Of a DNA stretch of 64,000 nucleotides, positions 22,660 to 33,779 are shown in pieces. The translations under genes were made by a program, and so were the position numbers. The stretch is taken from contig CM059973.1 of the NCBI GenBank assembly GCA_030490835.1, positions 84,955,221-85,019,220 of the forward strand, read 5' to 3'. The stretch comes from Annona cherimola (taxonomy: Eukaryota; Streptophyta; Magnoliopsida; Magnoliales; Annonaceae). The notes beneath the pieces were generated by a model. The model did not search any database, was not told the DNA's origin, and saw nothing but the letters and a program-made list of their open reading frames with translations. Each line of letters begins with the position of its first letter. Within the stretch, counting starts at the first letter, position 1.

Positions 22660-22936
22660 TAATAAGGAAAAAAAGGCATTATACTAAATTTGAGCTAATT
22701 TCAAAAGATGCTCGCATTGGAGCATTGTTTTAAAGCTAATCAGGTTTATTTTTTTTAATTTTTAAATACGATTTTTGGTCATCAAGACTTTAACTTAGCT
22801 TGATTTTAAATTATTTTCAACATATGTATACAACTCATTAAAAACCTGTCAATTCATGAGTTATAATTGAATTAAGATTAAAATGATTTACTAAATGAAA
22901 AAAATAGATTTTTTAAATAAATTAGAATTAAATTTA

Positions 22937-23215
22937 GGGTGTGTTTGTTTGGGATATAAACATGTCAACAAAAACTTTTCAATCTAAAACTTTTCATTCT
23001 CCATAACTATCCTATTTTTAAATTATTTTTTCACATTTTTCTATACAAATTACCCTACTTTTCAATCATTTCTACACAACTATCTATACAACTAACTTAT
23101 CTATTTTAACTTTATTCTCTTTACTCCTCATCATTACTCCTATTATATCACATCATTTTCTATCAATATGACAATTTCTATCTCAAAAACTTTTCATCAA
23201 AAGTTTTACCCCACC
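22937..23215. mobile_element. Tourist-like MITE
   Basis: Starts GGGTGTGTTTG after TTA at 22934-22936. The body has TCAATCTAAAACTTTTCATT, CTACACAACTATCTATACAA and TTACTCCTATTATATCACAT. It abuts another copy at 23217. Confidence 0.75.
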
Positions 23216-23216
23216 C

Positions 23217-23500
23217 TGTGTTTGGTTACACATAAAACATGTGAATGAAAACTTTTCAATCAAAAACTTTTCACTCCCCATAACTACCTTATTTTTTAAT
23301 TATTTTTTCACATTTTCCTATATAAACAACCATACTTTTTAATCATTTCTACACAAATACTCATACAACTACCATATCTATTTTAACTTTATTCTCTTTA
23401 CACCTCATTATTACTCTTATCATATCAAATTATTTTCTATCAACTTGACAACTTCTACTGCGAATAATTTTCGTCAAAATTTTTTATCTCCGAGTACAGT
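23217..23500. mobile_element. Tourist-like MITE, head-to-tail with the preceding copy
   Basis: Starts TGTGTTTGGTTACACATAAA and is close in sequence to the copy at 47553 (GTTACACACAAAACATATCA there). The right end is decayed near AAAATTTTTTATCTCCGA. Confidence 0.7.
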
Positions 23501-23518
23501 TCGTCGAATCTCATCACC

Positions 23519-23676
23519 TTACTTTCCATTGTCTGTCTTGTCCTGGATCTGTCCAGCAGCTGCAGCGCCATGATGCCAATGCTGCTACCACTGACCCCCC
23601 TTACTTTCCATTGTCTGTCTTGTCCTGGGTCCGTCCAGCAGCTGCAACGCCATGATTCAATGCTGCTACCAGTGAG
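23519..23676. repeat. Tandem duplication, about 81-bp period
   Basis: TTACTTTCCATTGTCTGTCT occurs at 23519 and again at 23600, followed in both by CCAGCAGCTGCARCGCCATG and AATGCTGCTACCA. A minus-strand open frame across it only reflects the repeat. Confidence 0.9.
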
Positions 23677-23729
23677 ATAATGCCACGTAAGGTGTAGGAT
23701 CGATAATTGGATATATGTTATTGGATGCT

Positions 23730-24034
23730 GTTCAATGCACCCGGTGTTCACTTTTTTTTTCTTTTTAAATTTTTTTATGAAAATATTAATATAAGTATAT
23801 TTAACATGCGTACCAATTTTTACCATTTTTAAAAAAATTTAGAATTACTAAAAATGACACTGATTTTAAAAAATTCAAAAAAATATCTAAAAATCTCCAA
23901 AAATAATAAAAATTTATACACATGTTAAATATACTTAGATTAACAATCGTGTAAAAAAATTTTCAAAAAAAATAAAAATAGATAAAGTACACCCGGGTGC
24001 ATTGAGGCTGAATGCATCTGCGTGTATTGAACCA
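23730..24034. mobile_element. Foldback MITE (GCACCCGGGTG end family)
   Basis: TTCAATGCACCCGGTG on the left and GTACACCCGGGTGCATTGA with GTATTGAACC on the right surround AT-rich inverted arms (ATATTAATATAAGTATATTT with ATACTTAGATTAACAATCGT). No convincing target duplication. Confidence 0.65.
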
Positions 24035-24052
24035 ACTTCCTATGTGGATGCT

Positions 24053-24350
24053 GGTTCAATACACCCGGGTGTACTTCACCTATTTTTTTATTTTTTTAAA
24101 ATTTTTTTATGAAAATGTTAATATAAGTGTATTTAACATGTGTATAAATTTTTACTATTTTTAAAGATTTTTAGATATTTTTTTCGAATTTTTTAAAAAA
24201 TGCCACTGATTTTAAAAAATTAAAAAATATATTTAAAAATCTTTAAAAATAATAAAAATTTATTCACATATTAAATACAATTAGATTAATAGTCGTATAA
24301 AAATCCGAAACCGGGCTGCATTGAACCAGCGGGGTGCATTGGACTAGCGT
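24053..24350. mobile_element. Foldback MITE (GCACCCGGGTG end family), adjacent copy
   Basis: Starts GGTTCAATACACCCGGGTG and ends GTGCATTGGACTAGCG, with the same arm phrases as its neighbour (ATGTTAATATAAGTGTATTT and its inverted partner). The two copies are 18 bp apart in the same orientation of ends. Confidence 0.65.
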
Positions 24351-25207
24351 TTCCTCCTTAATACCGGACTCATATTTAGCCATGGTCTTTCAAACGTGTA
24401 GGCACTGCAAAAATTTCACGCTTTTGCTACCAAAATTTTCTTACAACAAGTTAAATTTGGTTGTATCTTCACGGAGAGGATTCGATTGTTTATAGGAAAT
24501 TGTCAAGTAAACACCTTTAAACTTTGAATACCATAATGAGCTCTCAGATTTTACTTTTGCAATTGCCCCCCTAATGTTTATCTAGAACATTACCCACCTA
24601 CAAAGGCTCCAATCGATTTTTAAATTAAGAACATTTCAGCCATTAATATTATAGTTTTGTGTTGTTTTAAAAATGCCTTTCTAAGGGAGACGAAAATCAA
24701 GTCACATTTTTATGAATAATATTACAAGTGTGTGTTTGATAACAACGAAGACATGTAACAAGAAATTTTAAAAAAATAAACGAGTAATGTTATTATATAA
24801 AAATAATTATTAAGAATAAAGAAAATTAAGGACAATATAGTTAAGGTAATTGTAGGTAAAAAAAAAAATTTTTTTTTTTTTTCTAATCGCCAAACAGACC
24901 CTAATTATGACACGCAGGCTGAATTATAAAATTATCTTGACGCATGGCATACAAAGAGTGAGAACATAGAATCCACCTAAGATGATCTGCATCCGGAGAG
25001 GAACGGCAGTTTGATAGAATTGAAGCAGAGAATTGGGACTCAACAATTGAATTTTTAGTGATTATCTTAAACGCTAGCTGACGAATACAGCTACTACAAT
25101 CTACCACAGCTAAGCTAGCTTTTCTACTTCTGCACTAGCTTATCTCTGTTCTATCTATCTTTTCACATGAATTTGGATTCTTCTCTCCCCTCTATTACAC
25201 CTCCACA
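24351..25207. other. Intergenic, no gene recognised
   Basis: AT-rich with an A/T homopolymer junction near 24859-24884. The minus-strand frame at 24901-25107 has no recognised motif. Confidence 0.4.
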
Positions 25208-25464
25208 TGGACATTTGGGAGGGTAAAAGTGGTGGGAAATGTGGTATTTGGTGGGAGTGAAAAATGAAATATTTTGAAAATTATGTGATTGATGAAGTTA
25301 GAATAAATAGGTTTGTCAGAAGTTAGTTGATAGGAAAAATGATCAGAATATAGTGGTAAAAGTGTAAAAATATGATAATTGATTAATTAATAAGGTACTT
25401 TGAAATCTGTGTCACTACCATTTTCCTCCACGTTTCTCACTCTTAATTCCCAAACGTCCCCTTG
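25208..25464. mobile_element. Tourist-like MITE (GTGGGAAATGTGG family)
   Basis: Inverted ends GGACATTTGGGA and the complement of GGGGACGTTTGGGAA. The core AAATGTGGTATTTGGTGGGA and TATTTTGAAAATTATGTGAT is nearly identical to the copy at 46428. Non-coding. Confidence 0.7.
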
Positions 25465-25845
25465 TACTCTTCACCAAATCCCACACATCAACATCCACCA
25501 ACCAGCATCTGCCATCTGTCCCTCTCGATGCCAGCTGTCCTCTTTCGGATGTTTGGGAGAACTGAGAAAATTATATTGAGATTGAGAAAGAAGCAGTATT
25601 AGAAATAGAAATGAAAAATTATATTGAAAATTTTAAAAAGATTATGCTGAAAATAAAAAATTTCATCCCATGTATATCTTATTCAAGCCTTTCGTATGTC
25701 GTCCATCGACCCCCGGTTTAACAAGTCCACCCGGTTCAGGACTCCAACTAGGCCTGTTTCGAACCACTTCTGGGCTTCAGACCAAAATGGCCCGGGCCGC
25801 TAAACCCAGCTTCCAAGCCTGGAATCATGGAATCATCGACATCAC

Positions 25846-25999
25846 CACGTGTATAACTCTTGGCCGTTGGATTGGTCCAAACGAATCTTAGCCGTCGAAA
25901 GATCGAACTTCATTCCTTGAGCGCTAAGGTTTCTGCTTTTCCGTCACACAGTCGAGAGTTGAAGTGCTTCTTTTATATGGTGGAATGGATTAGCACGTG
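25846..25999 (+). promoter_or_regulatory. Two G-boxes upstream of member 3
   Basis: CACGTG occurs at 25846-25851 and 25994-25999, about 270 and 120 bp before the ATG at 26120. A weak TATA-like TTTATATGG lies at 25972-25979. G-boxes bind bZIP or bHLH factors in plants; any role here is inferred from position only. Confidence 0.4.
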
Positions 26000-26119
26000 G
26001 AGCGGCAGAAGCAAGCACCGTCTTCTAGTTCTACTTCCTGCCCCCCAAAATTCAGCATTTGTCTATCACTCAACCTTTCCTTCCTCCCTTTTCCAGAAAT
26101 TAAAATTTGGTTGGCAGCT

Positions 26120-26419
26120 ATGGTGGCGGAAAGCCCATGCGGAGGAGGTGCCCTGGTCCCGATGAGGGAAGAAGGAAATCTGTTTCCAATTCCAAGGTCG
26201 ATGAGGGGAGAAGGAAATCCGTATCCGAGGCGAGGCGATATCAAACGCAGGATTTTTCGTGAAATCTTCGCAACAGGATTCCCCTCGAAGCAGGGGAAGG
26301 CAAATCCATGTTCCCAGCTACGCCTACGCCTGATCGTGTGTAGGATTATACGTGCGCTCTTCGGAAGAGGAAAGGCATACCAAGCCGCCCTTCCTCCCAA
26401 CAAAGAGGATTTTTCCTGA
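26120..26419 (+). CDS. Multi-block small protein of the GNPYP-x-RG family, member 3 (99 aa, truncated C-terminus)
   Basis: The first in-frame ATG gives 99 residues. Block 1 is GEGNPYPRRGDIKRRIFREIF at residues 30-50 (split here as GEGNPYPRRG and DIKRRIFREIF). A degenerate second block, QGKANPC then LRLIVCRIIRALFG, covers residues 58-82. A third begins with GKAYQAAL at 84-91 and then breaks off to NKEDFS-stop. Compared with member 4, about 40 bases that would encode the third GNPYP block are missing, and the frame then ends early. A 39-bp tandem duplication in the DNA (26161 and 26200, 'GATGAGGG..AGAAGGAAATC') produces the odd EEGNLFPIPRS N-terminal stretch. It may be a working shortened gene or a decaying one. 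Function unknown. Confidence 0.55.
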   Translation: MVAESPCGGGALVPMREEGNLFPIPRSMRGEGNPYPRRGDIKRRIFREIFATGFPSKQGKANPCSQLRLRLIVCRIIRALFGRGKAYQAALPPNKEDFS

Positions 26420-27199
26420 AAGCAGAACGGAGGCCGCTGATGGAGGACGGGCAGGAAGAACCCAGTCCACCTCCCGTCACCTTCCTTTTTTTTTTTTTTT
26501 TTTCTTTCTTTCTTTCTTTATGCATATCATCTGTTTATTAGTCAGGGATGTAAATCTTTCCTGAAAGTTTTGTGATTTGAACTCGTGTGAAGTTGGACAG
26601 GAGGAAAAGCCTTGAAGTGTGATTTGTGAAATAAAACTTGTGAATATTTTTTCTGGACTCTGTTTCAACCTTTCGTCACTTGGTATGCTGGAATTTTATG
26701 TTGGAGGGATTTCGCATTTGCTGGGATGATTTTGGTGGGAATTGGATATTTCCCTCGTTTCCTTTTCGTTGGATCTGTTTTTCATATGAGACCAGAGAGG
26801 GAGAGCGCGCGGATTATGGCAGGAATCTTTAGGCCTGTTAGCCTGTATTGAGTATTCGCTCAATTGGCTAGGCTGCTTAGGAAAAATATCAAAGGCGCTC
26901 TGAAAAGCTTCGTAGGCTTCCTAATCGAGCGTTTGGGAATTGATAATTTGGTGCGAATGGAAAATTGAGTGTGTGGTAAATTTTGAAAAGTGAGAGAGTA
27001 GTGGAAATGTGTAATATTGTAGAGTTAAAATGAAATAAAGTGGGAATAACAAAGTTAGGTAATTAAGATAAATCACAGCGACGAGTGGAAGTAGGAAAAA
27101 TTCATTCCCACGCATCGCACGTTAAAATCGATGAAGGAGGCTCGAAGTATAATTTCTTCCGTCGTATCGGGTTGAGCTCCCTCGGCGTGTGATGTGAAG
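26420..27199. other. 3' flank of member 3 with a poly-T/TTTC tract and a MITE remnant
   Basis: T-rich run and TTTC repeats at about 26487-26520. From about 26930 to 27115 phrases like GTTTGGGAATTGATAATTTG and AGAGTTAAAATGAAATAAAG suggest a diverged GTGGGAAATGTGG-family MITE. No other gene seen. Confidence 0.4.
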
Positions 27200-27490
27200 T
27201 TACAGAACTCCTGTCGGTAAAATTTTTGATATAAAATTTTTTTAAATAAAAAAATAATGTGATATGACAAAAGTAATAATAAAAAATTAAAAATTAAAAA
27301 TAAAATTAAAATAGATAAGTTATTTGAACAAGTAGTTGTTTAAAAATAATTAAAAAGTATAGTAGTTTATGTAAAAAAATATAAAGAAATAATTAAAAAA
27401 TAAGATAATTGCATATAGAATGAAAAATTATAAATTAAAAAAATTTAGGTGAAAAGTTTTATCTTACGCGAAATACACTCTTACTTGAAA
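27200..27490. mobile_element. Tourist-like MITE (AAAACTTTT family), reverse orientation, diverged
   Basis: Reverse-complement family phrases: AATAATGTGATATGACAAAA, AAAATTAAAATAGATAAGTT, AAAATAATTAAAAAGTATAG. The right end contains 'TTTTATCTTACGCGAAATAC'. The ends are decayed. Confidence 0.55.
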
Positions 27491-28305
27491 ATTTACCATT
27501 GTTAGGGTTTGCCTTTTTTAAAAAACATTATTCTTCCACCAACCAAAAAAAATGAAAAAATAAAAAAATATCGTCCGTGAGCATTATTGCGCACCTGCGC
27601 ATCAGTTGGGCGATAGAAACATTAGAATCAGCCAAACACTTAATGTACCGTGATCATTTAAAGCCGGATGCAACATGCAGTTTTTGCGTCCTGCCATAAA
27701 ATATGTTTTTTTATTTTTTGAAAATTTATTTATTATTTTATTTTGAATTTTAACAATAATATAGTGGACATGGATACTTGCCTAGACACATAGGCATGGC
27801 GCATGTATGATGTGCTCATACCCATTTTATTCATTTTTAAAATTTAAAATAAAATAAAAATAGATTCCAAAATTGTCAACTATTACAAAGAGATGATATA
27901 ATTGGGGCACGTATAGATTAAAAAATTTTATGAGTAAAGTTAACGGTCCATACTTGAAATATAACTGGCGTAGATGAGAAATTTTTCCCATATTAAAATC
28001 ATCATACACCTTTTGTATGTATATTAAAATTTTTGCGACTATATGATAGTCATGATTTTTTTTTGATGGGTTTAAGTCATGATATTAGATTTTAAATATT
28101 AATGAAATAGACCATTTGGGTATTATAAATAAAAAAACATGCCCTGATTTCACGGAGCTCTACTTGTGGAACAAACATGGTACGATCTTCACTTGGTCAA
28201 TTCCTCCTGCACAAATTCATTATATTTTTCAAGGAAGTAAAATCACTTGCTATTGATCCTTCGCCACGAAGCAAGCTCGAAGTTAAACTCATACCCAGCC
28301 ACAAA
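27491..28305. other. Intergenic, no gene recognised
   Basis: AT-rich with a GATCATTTAAAGCCGGATGC motif near 27653, similar to the end of the foldback at 28310. No coding or RNA signal. Confidence 0.35.
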
Positions 28306-28692
28306 GGCGCGTGATCATTTGCAGCCGGCCGCAAATAGTGGGCTAAAAACGTATTTTTTATTTATCAAAATTTTTATACAACTATCAATATCATATGTAT
28401 TTAATTTGTAAATACAATTTGCCAATTTTGAAAAAATATATATTTTTATATTTTTAAATTGATCATTTTAATTATCGAAAATAAGTAGTCATTTTAATTT
28501 TTTTTGAAGTGAGTCATTTTAATTATTTAAAATGACTAAAATACCTTGTTAAAATGACTAATGTATTCATGTATTTAAAAATACAAAATAAATATATATT
28601 TTCAAAAATGATAAAACTTTTTTATAAATCAAATATACTTATGTTAATAGTAATATAAAAAAATTGTAAACATTTTTTAAAGTCAAGCGAAT
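28306..28692. mobile_element. Foldback MITE, Mutator-like core (GATCATTTGCAGCCGG end)
   Basis: The left end GATCATTTGCAGCCGGCCGC leads into the TTTATTTTT arm. The centre has opposed phrases 'GTCATTTTAATTAT' and 'TTAAAATGACTAA'. The right arm has TCAAATATACTTATGTTAAT. The right terminus 'GCGAATCATCATGATG' is poorly matched. Confidence 0.5.
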
Positions 28693-30165
28693 CATCATGA
28701 TGTCAAGTGCAGTTGTCGACTCAACTCAGCCCACGTGAGCATGCTTTGCCTTCTTCGAATTCCCGCTTCCAGCTTAGGCACGCCACCCTCACAAATCGAA
28801 GCGTGCGTTTGAGAAGCTAACTGTCTAAAAGGATACAGTATTATTGAATATAATACGTATGTACATTGTCAAGATATTTTTTAAATTTTTAAAAAAATTT
28901 CAATTTTCAATACAAACTTTGTATATTTTCAAGGATGATTTGTAAATACATTGACTTAATTAAACTATAATTGTAAATATATCCATATAAATTTAAAATT
29001 TATAAATAATTCCCACATAATTTGATTATAATTGCAAATATACCCACACTATTATGGTGCGATCACTGCACTGTCACAGTATAAGTATATTTGCAATTTT
29101 AAAAATTAAGTAGGTGTATTTAATTCTTACAAAAACGTGCAAATTTTACAAATATATACACGTAGTTTGCATATATTTGCAAATATACTCACATCATAAA
29201 AGCACAATAATAACGTCATAACAACATGAGTATGTTTATAATTATAGTTAAACTATATAGATATATTTGCAAATTATCCTTTTTTTAATATAATTTTTTT
29301 TTTTTGACAATAAACATCATTATATTTTCATCATATGTACAAGTGCCATTTAAGGACCTTATTTGCTTTAGAGCATGTCATTTAACCCTTTTAGCCATTA
29401 ACTATTTTAAATACTATATTTTTTTCATTTTTATCCTGTTTTCAATCATTTTTTAATACATTTAACTTATTTATTTCAACTTTACATATTATATTAATTT
29501 TACAATTTTTAAAAAAATTTCAACTTCCCCACTTTATATTCCCAAACCCACATGAAAGGCTTTGTAAATGAACAATGTAACTCAACTAATGAAAAAGTTA
29601 AATGCATTAATTATCTAATAATTTTATTTTTAAAATTTTTAAAATTGAATTATTTTATCATATAATTTTATATAATTATCCTATCTTTTTTTACTATTCT
29701 CACCTTATCTCTAACATATTCTTTACACTCCACTCAAGTTGGATTTTTTCTTTTCTTTTTCAATTTTTCTTACTTGGGTTTAGATGAGTATAAAGATGCA
29801 ATTGTACATATGTCAAAATTGTGTTCGTTTGTGCTGTTGTAATTACAACTTTGCTCTTTTTTGATAAATTAAATGAATCTTACCTAATCATTCATCCATC
29901 TTTCCTTTTTAAACAGAAGGGTAATATAAAATTTACTCTCTGGAATGATGAACAACTTCCTAATTTTTTCAATATTTTTTAGCGTTAGAAAAGAAACATT
30001 TTTTTTGTTTGTGCGTGTGTAACCAATCACTAGAGCAGTTGGTTCATGTCTGTGTCTTAGTGGTTAGATCCTGATTGGGAGCATTTGTCTTCCTAATGGA
30101 TGATGCTTGTATTTAACCTAAGGGAAAAGGACGTGAGATCCATGCATATATAGATATGAGGAAAT
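28693..30165. other. Intergenic, AT-rich, no gene recognised
   Basis: Repeated phrases 'GTTTGCATATATTTGCAAAT', 'ATTATAATTGCAAATATACC' around 28900-29280 recur at 41640-41890, so a low-copy interspersed repeat is likely. 29995-30150 has a weak tRNA-like stretch (AGAGCAGTTGG) also echoed near 17100-17200; too weak to call. Confidence 0.35.
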
Positions 30166-30425
30166 GTCTTAATGCATTCCGCTTCAAATTCTATTTTTTT
30201 ATTTATTTAATTTTTTTATAAAAATCTTAATTTATATATATTTAGTTTATAAACTGAATTTTACCATTTTGAAAATATGTATACATATTTTTATTTTTAA
30301 AAAATAGGGGGTTTATTCCTTTTTAAATTACTAAAATACCCCTATCTTTAAAAATGATAAAATTTAAGATATAAGTTAAATACACCTATATTAATGGTTT
30401 TATAAAAAAAAATTTAAAAAATACT
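30166..30425. mobile_element. Foldback MITE, Mutator-like core, partial
   Basis: Arms TTATAAAAATCTTAATTTAT and AATACACCTATATTAATGGT with a short centre ('TTTTTAAATTACTAAAATAC'). The left flank reads 'GTCTTAATGCATTCC'; the ends are not well matched. Confidence 0.45.
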
Positions 30426-30485
30426 TATCTGCAGCTAGAAAGGAAAGGAAATTAAGAAATGGAAAGAAATTGATAATAATTTGGA

Positions 30486-30508
30486 GGGGGGGGGGGGGGG
30501 GGGGGGGG
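30486..30508. repeat. Poly-G tract, 23 bases
   Basis: An uninterrupted run of G, rare in an AT-rich plant segment. Its exact length is easily affected by assembly. Confidence 0.95.
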
Positions 30509-30894
30509 TTGTGGTTCTCCACTTCAACCCTTGAAATGACCATGAAAATGGTTGAAAGGCCAGCTGGAAATGCCATGCAATTTCTGATTATATTTATTTG
30601 TACACAAGACTGATTTTGGCCTTGAATTAATAGCCCATTTAAGAGATGGATGAATGATGGAATTATTTTCTTGGGACCGGAATATGTATTTGAGTTGAGT
30701 TGTAAATATAAATAACAAAAAAAGAAAAAGTTCCATAACATTTGTAAGATGCATACTTTTATATCAAAGGCCCAAAGTTTGCTTTGTTTCCTATTCTAAT
30801 GAATAAGATTTAATATCATAATTCCAGACAGCTTTTTTATAATCTCTTATTTTACTTTCCATCTGGGTTCTTCCAACGGGCCGAGTCCTAGGGT

Positions 30895-30975
30895 AGAAAG
30901 ATGGGGAGTATTTAATCAGATGATTCTATCGAATTTCTGGGGAGTATTTAAGTAGATGATTCTATAGAATTTCTT
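30895..30975. repeat. Short tandem duplication, 35-bp period
   Basis: GGGGAGTATTTAA-TCAGATGATTCTAT is repeated once with small differences (AGTAGATGATTCTATAGAAT in the second copy). Confidence 0.8.
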
Positions 30976-31070
30976 CATAGGGTGAAGTCATACATCTCCT
31001 TTTAGTTGATGGACGGTTTATATCTCTTAGAACCAGGTTTGAAGGGCTTTGGGGAGGCTCACAATCGGGA

Positions 31071-31399
31071 GTAAAAAAAACAGCGCGCGATTCACCCCCA
31101 CTTTTGCTGGGAAATGGGAATCACGGCTGCCGTGACGCCGACACGACGCTGACGAGAAGTTGACGGAATCTCGTCGGCGCTGGATGGTCCAGTACTCCAG
31201 CCAAACAAGTCGGGCGAAAACTTCAATTCAACAGCTGTACAATCATTCTCAAAAAAACAAAAAAACAAAAAAAGGAGCTGTCCAATGGAGTGATTCGACG
31301 CAGCAGCGGCGCGCGCATGAATTTTATTCGTGTGTCCTCAGGGAACCTTGAACAAGCAATGCGAAATCTTTTCCTAGATTAACATGGTATTTTATTATT
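31071..31399. repeat. Segmental duplication, copy 2 (occupied-site copy)
   Basis: Paralogous to 18557-18990: both start GCGCGCGATTCACCC, share TGACGAGAAGTTGACGG and GTCGGGCGAAAA, and end AGATTAACATGGTAT. Homology resumes for a few bases after the transposon at 31400-31741. An internal AAAACAAAAAAACAAAAAAA tract is present only in this copy. Confidence 0.7.
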
Positions 31400-31741
31400 G
31401 CAAAATGATCATTTCAGTCCGGTACAAAAACATATTTTTTTTGTTTTTCTTCAAAAATTTTTTGCAAAATTGTTAATTTAGTTATGTTTAATATATAAAC
31501 TATTTTTTTATTATTTTTGAGATGCATATATATTTTTTTAATTTTTAAATATAGGGATATTTTAGTCTTATTTCAAAAATTTAAAATGACTAAAATTCCC
31601 CTATGTTTAAAAATCCGAAATAAATATATACACATCTTCAAAATTGGTTTATAGATTAAACATAACTACAATAATAATTTTGTAAAAAAAATTTTAAAAA
31701 ATAAAAAATATATGTAGACTAGTTTGAAATGATCAGGCCTC
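31400..31741. mobile_element. Mutator-like foldback MITE (AATGATCATTTCAG ends) with paralogous empty site
   Basis: Ends GCAAAATGATCATTTCAGTC and (complement) GAGGCCTGATCATTTCAAAC. A perfect 9-bp duplication, TTTATTATT, lies at 31391-31399 and 31742-31750. The centre pairs 'ATAGGGATATTTTAGTC' with 'GACTAAAATTCCCCTATG'. The paralogous site at 18981-18989 is uninterrupted (TTCATTGTT). Confidence 0.85.
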
Positions 31742-32870
31742 TTTATTATTAGTATTCATATGTAGAATTACTTTTTAACTTTGTATTTTCATAAATACTC
31801 CTCTTTGCTGGCTGAGGTTTGCGTGATTAAATTTTGGACGGGTGGCACTTGAGAGGAACTGATTTGTGGAACCTTCTTAATGGGGTTCACTAAAATTAGT
31901 AAATTTTTAGAATCGTTTGTTTATCATATTCCCAAAACTCATTTCAATCAAGTATTAGATGGACCTTAAGTCCTAACTGCTTAAAATATATATAATTATA
32001 TGTATATCATAAAAAATCCTTATATTTAATCACAAATGCATTAAAATATTATAATAATTTATAAGGTCATTCATCCATAAAAAATATTTTAGACGGTTTA
32101 GATATTAAATTAACATTTCTAAAAAATATAAATCAAATAATTTTACTACATTATTTTACATATTTATTAAATAGGGTTCATGTATAATAAAATTTAATCT
32201 TTTAACTGAATAAATAATTTCAAAAGTAATGGGTGAAGTAAACTTCACATCATCATTTGAGTGTGCCATGTTTTAACCAGTTTTAGTGGAACCCATTTTT
32301 GGATTCTATATCCATTTCTAGAAGCGTTTAAATTATTGGAGAATATAAAACAGAAATGCAAATTCATGCACTTAAAAGTCAAGAAAAGTCGCCCACACGT
32401 ATTCATCCGACTCCACGTGAACACCATCGATCCAGTCAAGCCCAACAGACGAAAAGAAGGAGGCGTATTTGTCTTATTTTTTGACTAGTTGAGAAGGCCC
32501 CGCAGCTGACTTGAAACTCGGGTTTTTGATTCAGTCCAATGTCACGACTGCTCAACGTAATTTAATTTTTATTAGAACCCACAATTGTCAGCAACTACTT
32601 GACTCTTTCAAAGCATGTTGCCACTAATTAAATATAATTAGACTCAATAAGTAAGAAGGATAGAAATTTCAAATAAGACTGTTGGGTGCTCATGAACCTT
32701 CTCAGTCCCAAAAGTTAGCCTGAGAGATAAGACATTTTTTCACATTTTAACTGCACCTTAGCTCCTTCCACAATGTAGGATAAGATTAGCTAAAACAACA
32801 TAAATCAATCTGATATATAAATGAAGAACATAAACCATTTATTGTTAGATATAATTACAAGTACGCAAGC
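31742..32870. other. Intergenic with a degenerate MITE-like segment
   Basis: 31980-32230 contains phrases of the (TA)n-associated family (CATTCATCCATAAAAAATAT, TTTAGACGGTTTAGATATTA). Frames at 32245-32488 overlap on both strands and have no motif. No gene recognised. Confidence 0.35.
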
Positions 32871-33205
32871 GAATTGATTCAATGCATTAGCGTACGAAAC
32901 TTCATGTTTTTGATTTTTTTGATTTTTTTATAAGATTGTTAACCTAGGTATATTTAAATTATGTATTAAGTTTTGCAATTTTTGGAAATATATAAATATA
33001 TATTTTTGATTTTTTAAAAACAGGGATATTTTAGTCACTTAAAAATGGCTAAAGTACCATTATTTTAAAAAAAATAAAAAAAAATGCACATATCCAAAAA
33101 TGGTAAATTTTGGCTTATAGAATTATATTAATAATTTTATAAAAAAAATTCAAAAAATTAAAAATGAGAGTTTTGCATTCTGGTGCATTTAAGTAGTTCT
33201 CCCTA
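32871..33205. mobile_element. Foldback MITE, Mutator-like core (AATGCATTAG end)
   Basis: Arms ATAAGATTGTTAACCTAGGT and its inverted partner around ATATTAATAATTTTATAAAA. The centre has 'GGATATTTTAGTCACTTA' followed by 'ATGGCTAAAGTACC'. Ends ATGCATTAGCGTACGAAAC and GCATTCTGGTGCATT are weakly inverted. Confidence 0.5.
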
Positions 33206-33496
33206 TGCAAAATGTCGATCGATTAACATGATTTTTTAAAAATTGTCAGCTAATTAATTTAGTGAGTCAACTAGCATCAATGAGTAGTACTGGTTCTTTT
33301 TTAATCTCGCAGATCATATCTAAATAGATGGCGGGCGTGGAAGAGAAAACAGAGCGTTCACACCCGTTCACACTATATTTCAAATGCGCATGATCGTTAC
33401 AAGAGATTAGAAGACAGGCACATGCATGATGGCTCAGCCTCCTGAGCACCAAAACAGCATTAAATCAAGGGCTTAATTTATAATAGAGGTAGTTTT

Positions 33497-33767
33497 TTTT
33501 TTTATGGGTATATTTACATACATCTCAACACATATTACACTGAAGCTCCGAGACATTTATACAAATTGGGACACACAGCTCATCAAAGAAATCTGTAGAT
33601 ACAGCTCTATCAAAGAATTATGAAGACACAACTTCCACCAACAGAAAAGGAGACCAACGCTCCCACAATAATTTTTTTCCTCGAAATTCTAATGTGGGAT
33701 TCGAACTCTAAACCTCTGCTTCGGACGCTCCACCAAAAGCAGGGTCGACCAACCGAGCTAGCCTAAC
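33497..33767 (-). mobile_element. tRNA-derived SINE with 12-bp target duplication
   Basis: Read on the minus strand, the head begins at 33767 with TTAGGCTAGCTCGGTTGG, an A-box, followed about 45 bases on by AGTTCGAATCCC, a B-box. Both belong to RNA polymerase III promoters of tRNA type. The 3' end is an A tail (T run at 33497-33503). AGAGGTAGTTTT flanks it at 33485-33496 and 33768-33779. This is a complete, fairly recent insertion of about 271 bp. Confidence 0.85.
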
Positions 33768-33779
33768 AGAGGTAGTTTT

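Noticed and set aside
25990..26403. Long minus-strand frame opposite member 3
   Set aside because: It is the antisense shadow of the member 3 coding frame, whose block motif is conserved only on the plus strand.
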